NCBI RefSeq assembly: GCF_030929555.1
Contig: NZ_JAVFVT010000003.1
Location: forward strand, 62,001 to 126,000
Origin: Paenibacillus sp. LHD-117
GTDB lineage: Bacteria; Bacillota; Bacilli; Paenibacillales; Paenibacillaceae
Direction: 5' to 3'
Length of the DNA stretch: 64,000 nucleotides
The position numbers and the translations under genes are program-made. How positions within the stretch are numbered: the stretch's first letter is position 1; each line of letters opens with the position of its first letter. Shown here in pieces: positions 19,005-26,294 of the stretch. Under the pieces are notes generated by a model. The model had not been told where the DNA came from. It did not search any database and worked only from the letters and a program-made list of their open reading frames with translations.

Positions 19005-19021
19005 ACTTGCAAATCGCAAAT
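19005..19021. promoter_or_regulatory. Second copy of candidate MarR operator
   Basis: ACTTGCAAATCGCAAAT, 46 bp before the flavoprotein start, matches the motif at 18481-18497. It contains TTGC-5-GCAA dyad symmetry. Confidence 0.5.
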
Positions 19022-19066
19022 TATTGAATTTAACTGGCACAAAAACAATTTGAGGAGGAAATCGAC

Positions 19067-20470
19067 TTGAATCATTCACTACCAACAGCCATTATTGGCG
19101 GAGGTCCAGTTGCGATGGCTGCGGCAGCACAATTGGTAAAGCGAAACAAGCCCTTTGTTCTTTTTGAGAAAGGGGCAGAAGTTGGATCATCCGTACTTAG
19201 CTGGAAGCATGTAAGAATGTTTTCGCCATGGGAATTTAATATAGATGCAGCGGCCAAGGAGCTTCTGCTCGAAAGCGGCTGGCAATCTCCTGATAAAGAT
19301 CAACTACCTACAGGTGAGGAGCTCGTAAGACAATACCTTGAACCACTGTCGAACCTTGAGCAAGTCCGACCATTCCTAAAACTCGAATCCACAGTGACGG
19401 CTATCCATCGTAAGGGTTTAGATAAAATGAAAACGGCCGGCCGAGAAAATGTACCGTTCATTATCGAGTACGAACAAAATGGGAATGTAGATCGTATCGA
19501 AGCATCAGCTGTTATCGACGCGACCGGAACCTGGCTTACTCCGAATCCAATTGGAGCGAGTGGCAATTATGCCGATGGCGAGAAACAACATGCCGAACAG
19601 ATTACGTATGGTATTCCGGACATTCTTGGATCTATCCGAGAACGATATTCCGGAAAAAATGTAGTGGTTATAGGCAGCGGTCATTCCGCTATTCAATCTT
19701 TGACTCTTCTTCATGAGTTGAAGCTGCAGGTGCCAGAAACAACAATTCATTGGGTGCTCAGAAAGCCAAGAGTTGCAGATGCTTTCGGCGGCGGTGAAAA
19801 CGACGGATTACCAGCAAGAGGTGCGCTCGGAACGCGTGCTCAGCAATATGTTCAGAATGGCAACGTAAGAGTCCATACACCATTTTTGGTGTATCAGATC
19901 AAAAAGCTGGACGGCACATCGGCGCTCAATTTACTCGGAAGCTCCATGGGTAAAGACTATGTGATCGACCGGATTGATGAGGTAATCGTAGCCACTGGGG
20001 CTAGACCGGATTTCGATTTCTTACGTGAACTGCGTTATACAGCGGATTCGTCCATTGAGTCAGTTCCGCAACTTGCAGAGTTAATTGACCCTAATATTCA
20101 TAGCTGTGGTACAGTTCGACCACACGGCGAAACTGAACTCCGTCAACCAGAGAAGAATTTCTATATAGTAGGTTCTAAAAGCTATGGTCGAGCACCGACA
20201 TTCTTACTTGCGACCGGATATGAGCAGGTAAGAAGTGTAGTGGCTGCATTAGATGGTGACTTTGAAGCTGCCCGCGAAGTGAAACTTCACCTTCCAGAAA
20301 CAGGGGTATGCTCTGTGTCACAATCTTTGACTACTGATGATGACAGTTGCTGCGGCCCAAAACCAGTGAAACTGTCGATAAAACCAATCCCTGTTGTTAG
20401 CTCGAGCAGCTGCTGCGGTCCAAAAATTGAAGCTGACACCTCTTCATGTGGACCTTCCACATGTTCCTAA
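19067..20470 (+). CDS. FAD/NAD(P)-binding flavoprotein with cysteine-rich CCGP tail (ArsO-like)
   Basis: 467 residues from TTG at 19067 with GAGGAGGAA 6 nt upstream. Two Rossmann-type nucleotide folds are visible: AIIGGGPVAMAAAAQL (about 8-23) and VVIGSGHSAIQSLTLL (about 200-215). After about residue 420 a low-complexity tail carries SCCGPK, SSSCCGPK and SSCGPSTCS, well suited to bind thiophilic metalloids. Flavin monooxygenase-like proteins are known from some arsenic operons (ArsO). It follows the MarR gene by 85 bp and has its own copy of the putative operator. An oxidising or reducing reaction on an arsenical is inferred; the substrate is unknown. Confidence 0.8.
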   Translation: MNHSLPTAIIGGGPVAMAAAAQLVKRNKPFVLFEKGAEVGSSVLSWKHVRMFSPWEFNIDAAAKELLLESGWQSPDKDQLPTGEELVRQYLEPLSNLEQVRPFLKLESTVTAIHRKGLDKMKTAGRENVPFIIEYEQNGNVDRIEASAVIDATGTWLTPNPIGASGNYADGEKQHAEQITYGIPDILGSIRERYSGKNVVVIGSGHSAIQSLTLLHELKLQVPETTIHWVLRKPRVADAFGGGENDGLPARGALGTRAQQYVQNGNVRVHTPFLVYQIKKLDGTSALNLLGSSMGKDYVIDRIDEVIVATGARPDFDFLRELRYTADSSIESVPQLAELIDPNIHSCGTVRPHGETELRQPEKNFYIVGSKSYGRAPTFLLATGYEQVRSVVAALDGDFEAAREVKLHLPETGVCSVSQSLTTDDDSCCGPKPVKLSIKPIPVVSSSSCCGPKIEADTSSCGPSTCS

Positions 20471-20499
20471 ATTAAACCGAAAGAAGGCTCTATCGAAAG

Positions 20500-20691
20500 A
20501 TGATGAATGATTATGTAATGGAACAACGCATACTTAAGCGTAGTTTAGAAATCGAGGCGAATGTAAGGAACGCTTGGCAATGGACTACAGTAACAAGTAA
20601 GAAGTCAGTATTTCGTGATTTGAGAAATGGGATATCTTTGTTGAAATTGAAACCAAGTGCAAGCATCAAGCAGCCGGTACCTTGCTGCTGA
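20500..20691 (+). CDS. Small hypothetical protein ending in Cys-Cys
   Basis: 63 residues from ATG at 20500 (second ATG adjacent), with an AAGAAGG-like site 12 nt upstream and only 29 nt after the flavoprotein stop. It is basic in the middle and ends PVPCC, echoing the vicinal cysteines of its two neighbours. No family is recognised. It could be a small thiol protein of the same operon or a chance frame. Confidence 0.35.
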   Translation: MMNDYVMEQRILKRSLEIEANVRNAWQWTTVTSKKSVFRDLRNGISLLKLKPSASIKQPVPCC

Positions 20692-20696
20692 AATAC

Positions 20697-20727
20697 AAAG
20701 GCAGACGGTTATCAGTCGTTTGCCTTT
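20697..20727 (+). terminator. Hairpin after flavoprotein unit
   Basis: An 11-bp stem (20697-20707 with 20717-20727, one G-T pair) right after the small frame. There is no strong T-run, so it is a weak intrinsic terminator candidate. Confidence 0.45.
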
Positions 20728-20764
20728 ACAAGTGTTTATTTAGTAAGAGTAACGAATATGGTGC

Positions 20765-20935
20765 TTATGCCGACACTATGTTACGACATTTAGGGTATGA
20801 TGTACATCCGTAAGATTCACCTTTAGAGCTTTTTCTCAAAACCATTTTATTACCACAGCGAGGACAAGTACGTGCCTCCTGGGGAATTTGTTCCTTAATA
20901 CTCCTAGCACTCGGTGCGTCCCTAGGGTTTAATTT
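20765..20935 (-). pseudogene. Remnant of a gene ending in a topoisomerase-type C4 zinc ribbon
   Basis: An open frame of 56 codons on the minus strand, without a usable start, reads ...ARTCPRCGNKMVLRKSS and then KGESYGCTSYPKCRNIVSA before TAA. This matches the zf-C4 topoisomerase ribbon (CPxCG...GC..YPxCR), which also forms the C-terminus of NERD/Mrr-type restriction and nuclease-related proteins. A stop codon precedes it and nothing upstream continues the protein, so it is a decayed 3' end. It lies 107 bp before the HEPN-like gene, in otherwise empty DNA (20692-21041). Confidence 0.65.
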
Positions 20936-21041
20936 TTAACTCATAGCAATCCCCTATTTCAGCAGAAGTTTTCTTGTTTATTTTCCTCCGTCGGATAGGT
21001 TAATATAGGAAGTAGAATTTTTCCATTATTAAGGGGGACTC

Positions 21042-22283
21042 ATGATAAAATTTGTTGATGATCAAATATATGAATCAATTAAGATATTGTTAGCTTATTT
21101 TGATGAACACAGAATAGATGTATATGATTTTTATGATATTAATGCCTTAGAAGATTATGAAGATGAAGACATATTAATTGACTATGACACAGAAATTAGA
21201 TTCGAACTTCCACACACAGGTGAAGGTTATGATAGAACCCTAGGAGAGTGTTTTGAGGCGATAAGTGAAGTTCAAGTAGCGAGCATAATTGATAATTATA
21301 AATATGTGAGTTCAAAACATGTTTTGATTAGAGTTGATTCAAAAGACAGGGATAGGGTAGTAGCATACAATAATCACAGTCCCCACTCATTTGAAACAAC
21401 ACTTTCAATTAATGATCAGGATATTTTTTTTGATCTTGTTGATGAATTTACGAATTTTGCATTATTAATAACCCAGATGAATGATTACGACAAGCATTCA
21501 CCTCCAATTTTTTATGACGATCTATTCATTGATATTAGGTCAGAAGATGATATAGACAAGGAAATAATTGATGAGTTAATACAATCGTATACGTACGAAC
21601 TTAGCACTACTTACGATATCGCACTTTATATTTCTCCTAGGATCAGTTACTTGGGTGAGGAGGAATACGAATTAACAGCGGCAGAAGAAAAAAGACGCCT
21701 TCGGCCATTAATAAGAGGCAGAGGAATAAATGACATTTTAACAATTTTTAATTCAACAGCACAAATAAATGATCAAGAATATTTAATACTATCTTTTACG
21801 AAAGTGATTGAATTCGTATCTCAGACTGTTGTGAAAAAAGAAATGCTTGATACAATACTCAATAAATTAGATAGTCCAAGAGCGTTAAGTCCTGATTCAG
21901 ATTACGTTTTAGAATTAGAGAAGACATTTGAAGATCTGGGGAGTTATAAGAAAGATAAAGAGGCAATTCGATTAACTATAGAAACATGTTGTGACTGTTT
22001 GGATATAATTAAATCAACTCCTTTGCCAAACCATTTGAAAAGTTTTTCAAAAATAACTACAAACAGCAGTAAGGAAGATAGGAAGCAGGCGCTTAATGAA
22101 TTGGCTGCATCAGTATCCGATACAAGAAATAGAATTGCCCATGCTAAAACCAATTATAGGTTTAAAGGAAATGAATGTCCCAAAGATCAATTAGAGATTT
22201 TCGCAAAATGCTTAAAGGTAGTAGCCTCACAAGTAATACGATGGTTCATTAGGCAACACGAAGATTCGAGAATAATAAGTTGA
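21042..22283 (+). CDS. Unknown protein with C-terminal HEPN-like RNxxxH motif
   Basis: 413 residues, strongly AT-rich gene, AAGGGGG ribosome site 5 nt before ATG. The N-terminal half is very acidic (DALEDYEDEDILIDYDTE-like stretch near residues 30-50) and unrecognised. The C-terminal ~150 residues are helical and contain DTRNRIAHAKTNY (Arg362 to His367), the RNxxxH/Rx4-6H signature of HEPN nuclease or nucleotide-modifying domains, as in ApeA-like abortive-infection proteins. A defence or toxin role is an inference from the motif and from the decayed nuclease-type remnant next to it. It could equally be an inactive HEPN scaffold. No antitoxin gene is evident. Confidence 0.75.
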   Translation: MIKFVDDQIYESIKILLAYFDEHRIDVYDFYDINALEDYEDEDILIDYDTEIRFELPHTGEGYDRTLGECFEAISEVQVASIIDNYKYVSSKHVLIRVDSKDRDRVVAYNNHSPHSFETTLSINDQDIFFDLVDEFTNFALLITQMNDYDKHSPPIFYDDLFIDIRSEDDIDKEIIDELIQSYTYELSTTYDIALYISPRISYLGEEEYELTAAEEKRRLRPLIRGRGINDILTIFNSTAQINDQEYLILSFTKVIEFVSQTVVKKEMLDTILNKLDSPRALSPDSDYVLELEKTFEDLGSYKKDKEAIRLTIETCCDCLDIIKSTPLPNHLKSFSKITTNSSKEDRKQALNELAASVSDTRNRIAHAKTNYRFKGNECPKDQLEIFAKCLKVVASQVIRWFIRQHEDSRIIS

Positions 22284-22296
22284 AAGTTGAATGAAA

Positions 22297-22324
22297 AGAG
22301 GATGGAGACTAGGCCCCATCCTCT
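22297..22324. terminator. Hairpin between convergent HEPN and phosphatase genes
   Basis: A 9-bp perfect stem (22297-22305 with 22316-22324). A short T-run follows on the minus strand, so it best fits as terminator of the minus-strand ars operon and may act in both directions. Confidence 0.55.
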
Positions 22325-22333
22325 CATATAAAA

Positions 22334-22765
22334 TTAAAGGTAGAGCTTTTGTAATGCCTCACGATGTGGAGACTTCACGTTAACTTTAGGTCGGATGGAC
22401 TTGGCCAATGTTTCTGCTTCTTCAATGGAGTGACTCTTGCCCAGTTCAATAAGCGTTCCAACCGCCACAGCTCCCGTTCTACCGCTTCCACCACCACAAT
22501 GGAAACCAACCTTCTTGCCGCTCCTGTATGACTCTACAACGTGGCTTACAGCTTGCTTGAATAGTTGATCTTGTGGTTCCTCTGCATTGTCTCCAAGCGG
22601 GACCTGAATCCATTTCAAGTTCTCGTTTGGAAAAGCGCACTCGGTCGCTTCGCCACGCAGATCTACAACGATCTCGATGCCCTCATTTTTAAACATATCC
22701 TCGACATCGGCAGCGCCGCCGAAGAAGATTTTATCATCGATAAGATTGTGATAATTCTTTTGCAT
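22334..22765 (-). CDS. Dual-specificity / tyrosine-phosphatase-fold protein in ars operon
   Basis: 143 residues. The active-site loop HCGGGSGRTG (HCx5R) at about residues 88-97 is complete, and a general-acid candidate Asp is in the PLGDNAEEPQD segment. The size and order of elements fit small DSP-like phosphatases. It is the fourth gene of arsR-arsB-arsC-this, 75 nt after arsC, with AAGGGGA 8 nt before its ATG. CX5R phosphatase folds have repeatedly been adapted to reduce arsenate, so it may be a second arsenate reductase, a phosphatase for a phosphorylated arsenic adduct, or a regulatory phosphatase. Function is inferred. Confidence 0.8.
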   Translation of the reverse strand: MQKNYHNLIDDKIFFGGAADVEDMFKNEGIEIVVDLRGEATECAFPNENLKWIQVPLGDNAEEPQDQLFKQAVSHVVESYRSGKKVGFHCGGGSGRTGAVAVGTLIELGKSHSIEEAETLAKSIRPKVNVKSPHREALQKLYL

Positions 22766-22839
22766 GCAGTCGTTCCCCTTATTTTCGTTTGAAGATATTC
22801 AACAGCAACTGGAGTCGAAGGCGGTGCACAACACAAGAC

Positions 22840-23265
22840 TTATTTACCTGTTTCAACAAACTCACTTATACGGCTTTTGATTGAGTCTCGTACTTCACGG
22901 AACTTCGCTGTTACCTCTTCCTCGGTACCAGTTGCCTTAGCTGGATCGTCAAATCCCCAATGCCACTTCACAACGTATTTATTCGAAATAACGGGGCAGT
23001 GCTCATCCGCGTGGCCACAAAGCGTGATGACATAATCAGCTCGGCCCAGAATCTCTGGATCAATAACATCGGAATTATGGTCCGTAATATCGATGCCGGC
23101 TTCTTTCATCGTTGCGACAGCACGGGGATTCAAACCATGTGCTTCAAGTCCAGCACTCTTTACTTCGTATTTGTCTCCACCAAGTGCTTTCAAAAAACCA
23201 TCTGCGATTTGACTGCGGCAAGAGTTCCCTGTGCACAAAAAATAAACAAGTGGTTTGTTTTCCAT
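22840..23265 (-). CDS. arsC: Arsenate reductase, thioredoxin-coupled (ArsC)
   Basis: 141 residues from ATG at 23265, chosen because AAAGGAGA lies just upstream; an ATG 8 codons earlier would place that site inside the gene. It reduces arsenate to arsenite using a cysteine relay reoxidised by thioredoxin. The low-molecular-weight-phosphatase loop CTGNSCRS starts at Cys11, with the relay pair Cys83 and Cys90 in [10 protein letters not shown], matching the pI258/B. subtilis ArsC pattern. It lies 26 nt after arsB, so it is part of the same transcript under ArsR. Confidence 0.95.
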   Translation of the reverse strand: MENKPLVYFLCTGNSCRSQIADGFLKALGGDKYEVKSAGLEAHGLNPRAVATMKEAGIDITDHNSDVIDPEILGRADYVITLCGHADEHCPVISNKYVVKWHWGFDDPAKATGTEEEVTAKFREVRDSIKSRISEFVETGK

Positions 23266-23291
23266 TAGTCTTTTCTCCTTTAATTTCATTA

Positions 23292-24701
23292 TTAGTTGGA
23301 TGCTTGGTTTTTGGCTTGCTTACTAAATTGAAGTTTGTTGAAGACAAACATAGCAAGACTAGCTATAACTGCTATAGCCGCGATGATGATCCAAATGTTC
23401 ATGGTAACGGAGTCAATCACAAGCAGCCATAAGTACAAACCGATAAGGGTTATGAGTAGGGTTGGAATCGTCAAAATAATGCCGACATTAAAGTAATAGC
23501 CCCAACCAATTTTAACCCCTTTTTGCGAAAGCACGTGTAACCACAACAAGGTTGCAAGAGAGCCGATCGGCGTAATTTTTGGACCTAGATCGGACCCAAT
23601 AACATTTGCATAAATCAGTGATTCTCTAACAATGCCTTCCGTATCCGTTCCTTTAATCGCAAGAGCATCGATCATGACGGTCGGCATGTTGTTCATGATG
23701 GAAGACAAAAGCGCGGCAATAAAACCTGAACCTACTGTTGAAATGAATAGCCCTTGTTCGCTAACCCATTGAAACACTTTCCCTAGCTCGTTGGTAAGTC
23801 CAACATTACGCAGACCATAAACGACTACATACATACCAATGGAAAATACAACGACAGCCCACGGTGCACCCTTGACCAGTTTCCAAGTATGAATCGCATG
23901 GCTCTGCCTAGCAAGGAAAAGGAAAACGATTGCTGCAGCTCCAGCAATAATGGAGACAGGGACATGGATGAATTCACTTAGCATATAAGCCACTAAAAGC
24001 ACAGCGAGAATTACCCAAGATATTCTAAACAGACGTAAATCTTTAATCGCTTCTTTTGGTTTCTTCAGTTGCTTCAGATCATAGCTGCCCGGGATGTTCT
24101 TCCGGAAATAAAGGAACAATACGAGCAAGCTTGCAACAATAGAGAACAAGGTTGGTACAATCATGCGGCTTGCATATTCCACAAAAGAAATGGAGAAAAA
24201 GTCCGCTGACACGATATTTACAAGGTTACTGACGATCAGCGGAAGAGAGGCGGTATCGGAAATGAAACCGCTGGCCATGATATAGGGCAATATGAGCCGA
24301 TCGTCGAATTTCAGAGCTCTCACCATAGCGAGAACGATAGGTGTTAGGATGAGAGCCGCCCCGTCATTAGCGAAAAATGCCGCTACGGCTGCACCCAAAA
24401 GAATAACGTAGACATACATGAGACGTCCGTTTCCTCCAGCAAAACGAGCCATATGAAGCGCCGACCATTCAAAAAATCCGATCTCGTCAAGTATTAACGA
24501 GATAAGAATGATCGCCACGAACGCTAGTGTAGCATTCCATACAATTAGGGTAACGTCCCAAACATCAGAGAAAGTGACCACGCCGCACAATAAGGCAATA
24601 ATTGCACCAGCGGATGCGGACCAACCTATATTCAGCCCCTTAGGCTGCCATATGACAAAAATCAAAGTAACGATAAAAATAATCGAAGCAAGCGCGAGCA
24701 T
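23292..24701 (-). CDS. arsB: Arsenite efflux pump ArsB
   Basis: 469 residues of mostly hydrophobic sequence with about 11-12 membrane helices, belonging to the ArsB/NhaD ion-transporter superfamily. Typical ArsB stretches are [18 protein letters not shown], the [20 protein letters not shown] region and [11 protein letters not shown]. It exports arsenite (and antimonite) driven by the membrane potential. An AGGAGG site precedes the ATG by 5 nt. The gene follows arsR by 12 nt. The presence of ArsB rather than an Acr3 pump is notable. Confidence 0.95.
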   Translation of the reverse strand: MLALASIIFIVTLIFVIWQPKGLNIGWSASAGAIIALLCGVVTFSDVWDVTLIVWNATLAFVAIILISLILDEIGFFEWSALHMARFAGGNGRLMYVYVILLGAAVAAFFANDGAALILTPIVLAMVRALKFDDRLILPYIMASGFISDTASLPLIVSNLVNIVSADFFSISFVEYASRMIVPTLFSIVASLLVLFLYFRKNIPGSYDLKQLKKPKEAIKDLRLFRISWVILAVLLVAYMLSEFIHVPVSIIAGAAAIVFLFLARQSHAIHTWKLVKGAPWAVVVFSIGMYVVVYGLRNVGLTNELGKVFQWVSEQGLFISTVGSGFIAALLSSIMNNMPTVMIDALAIKGTDTEGIVRESLIYANVIGSDLGPKITPIGSLATLLWLHVLSQKGVKIGWGYYFNVGIILTIPTLLITLIGLYLWLLVIDSVTMNIWIIIAAIAVIASLAMFVFNKLQFSKQAKNQASN

Positions 24702-24713
24702 GTTACCTCCTGG

Positions 24714-25028
24714 TTAATCGCATTTTATGTTCGTTCGAGCGTTAAGCTTTTCTTTCATGGAAGGGAGCTCCTCCATTACATTTTGTAAATAGGGCTTGGA
24801 ATTCGTATTCAAGGAGTAATAAATCCATTGGCTTCGCCTGCTTTCATTAACAAGACCACCGGATTTAAGCTTCCTTAGATGTTGACTAACGTTGGGCTGT
24901 GTTGTTTCCAAAATTTCTACGATGTCACATACGCACATTTCTTTTTCTTTCAATAAAGCCAGTATGGTTAATCGAGTTTTATCCGAGAGAAGTTTCATGC
25001 ATTCAGATATCTCATCGATCTTGTTCAT
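24714..25028 (-). CDS. arsR: Arsenical-responsive repressor ArsR
   Basis: 104 residues, ArsR/SmtB winged helix. The metalloid site motif EMCVCDIVEI (Cys32, Cys34) lies in the DNA-recognition region as in classic ArsR, followed by TTQPNVSQHLRKLKSGGLV. It represses the ars operon until As(III) or Sb(III) binds. It is the first gene of the operon, directly behind a promoter that overlaps a 20-bp palindrome. The ribosome site is AAAGGAG. Confidence 0.95.
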   Translation of the reverse strand: MNKIDEISECMKLLSDKTRLTILALLKEKEMCVCDIVEILETTQPNVSQHLRKLKSGGLVNESRRSQWIYYSLNTNSKPYLQNVMEELPSMKEKLNARTNIKCD

Positions 25029-25071
25029 TGTTCGCTCCTTTTATTTGATAATATGTGTGTTGATCGATATT

Positions 25072-25110
25072 ATTATATACGCAACTAATTATATAATCAA
25101 TTGATTATAT
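25072..25110 (-). promoter_or_regulatory. ars promoter overlapping ArsR operator palindrome
   Basis: Read on the minus strand, TTGATT (25100-25095) and TATAAT (25077-25072) are separated by exactly 17 nt. The -35 lies inside the perfect palindrome ATATAATCAATTGATTATAT at 25091-25110, a good ArsR operator. Occupation would block RNA polymerase directly. This AT-rich site also marks the right edge of the ars island. Confidence 0.75.
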
Positions 25111-25264
25111 CGAAAGGAGTCAAGTCGCGGCTTACTAAACGGGATATTGCAAACGCTAAAGAAGGTTATTGTTATATTTTGTCGAAAGCACTAAGTAGTA
25201 AATCCGTAACCCTTGTCATTGGCATTTGTGGGGTGAAGTGGAGACTAGGCGGGGAGATTCGGTC

Positions 25265-26248
25265 ATGGATATTCGCAAGTTCGGGTTAAGCTTTAACGCA
25301 ACGTTCGAAAAATGGATGTTCCTCATCATACCGTGTTCGCTTGTTCTCGGATTTCTTCTCGAGCGGCCGCTGAGCCCTTTCGTTCCGGCCGTTCCTTATT
25401 TGTTCGCGTTCGTTACGCTCACGATGGCGATGGGCTGCGGGCTGCGCCAGCTGCAAGGCGTGATGAAACGCCCCGGCATCATGCTGCTTACGTTTCTGCT
25501 CGCCCATGTCGTATCCGCCGTCATTGCTTATGCGGCGGGCACGGCCATCTTCGGCGCCCATTCGCCGTATGTCGTCGGCCTGGTTTTATTCACCATTATT
25601 CCGCTCGGCGTGTCGTCCGTCTTATGGGTAGGCATGTCGGGCGGCAGCGTGCCGCTCATGCTCGCGATGGTCGTGCTCGATTCGTTGCTTAGCCCGCTCG
25701 TCGTGCCGGCCGGGATCCATCTTTTCTTCGGAACGGATGTGGCGGTTGAATCCGGTCCGCTGATGCTGGATTTGACGATTCTGATCGTGCTGCCGACCAT
25801 CATCGGCGTAGCCTTGAACGAGTGGAGCAAAGGGAAAATCGCGGAGCAATCGAAGCCTTTTGCGGCACCGATCTCCAAGTTTTGTTTCGTCGCCGTCGTT
25901 GCGCTTAACGCTTCCGCTATCGCCCCATACGTGGACAAGCTAAAACATGATATGGCGGTGCTCGTTCCGATCGTCGTCGTCCTCGTCGGAGTCTGTTACG
26001 CGGTCGGCTTCGCGTTTACGGCCGGCCTGCGCGATCGCGAAGTGCAGACGACCGTTTCATACGCGACCGGAATGCGCAATATTTCGCTCGGCATCGTGCT
26101 TGCCATGGGCTACTTTAGTCCGTTGGCCGCCGTTCCCGTCGTGTTGTCGATTCTGATTCAACAGCCGATCGCGACGGTGCACCATTACGTTTTACATAAA
26201 CTTAACAAAAACAAGACTGGCGAAACGGTCCGTACGCATGTACGATAA
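25265..26248 (+). CDS. Bile acid:sodium symporter family transporter
   Basis: 327 residues from ATG at 25265, with GGGGAGA 7 nt upstream; a TTG 13 codons earlier is less likely. About nine or ten hydrophobic segments, with BASS family features such as FVTLTMAMGCGLRQL, IIPLGVSSVLWVGMSGG and a SYATGMRNISLGIVLAMGYF segment near the end. The family takes up organic anions with sodium, and Acr3 arsenite pumps belong to the same superfamily, but this sequence lacks clear Acr3 signatures. Composition is GC-rich, so it belongs to the backbone rather than the ars island. The substrate is unknown. Confidence 0.85.
   Translation: MDIRKFGLSFNATFEKWMFLIIPCSLVLGFLLERPLSPFVPAVPYLFAFVTLTMAMGCGLRQLQGVMKRPGIMLLTFLLAHVVSAVIAYAAGTAIFGAHSPYVVGLVLFTIIPLGVSSVLWVGMSGGSVPLMLAMVVLDSLLSPLVVPAGIHLFFGTDVAVESGPLMLDLTILIVLPTIIGVALNEWSKGKIAEQSKPFAAPISKFCFVAVVALNASAIAPYVDKLKHDMAVLVPIVVVLVGVCYAVGFAFTAGLRDREVQTTVSYATGMRNISLGIVLAMGYFSPLAAVPVVLSILIQQPIATVHHYVLHKLNKNKTGETVRTHVR
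26191..26207 (+). promoter_or_regulatory. Pho-box-like repeat before the PhoR-like kinase
   Basis: TTTACA and TTAACA start 11 bp apart (26191 and 26202), matching the TT(A/C/T)ACA half-site spacing of Bacillus PhoP boxes. The site lies in the 3' end of the transporter gene, about 90 bp before the kinase start. It has two half-sites only. Confidence 0.4.
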
Positions 26249-26294
26249 ACGTTGGCAGATTTACGCGGGCCTATTGGGTAAGGAGTGAACGGAC

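Noticed and set aside
16792-25110. Transposase or integrase genes expected for a mobile arsenic island
   Set aside because: None found on either strand; island status rests on composition and content only.
25101-25289. 62-codon plus-strand frame after the ars palindrome
   Set aside because: It overlaps the transporter's ribosome site and start in another frame and begins inside the operator.
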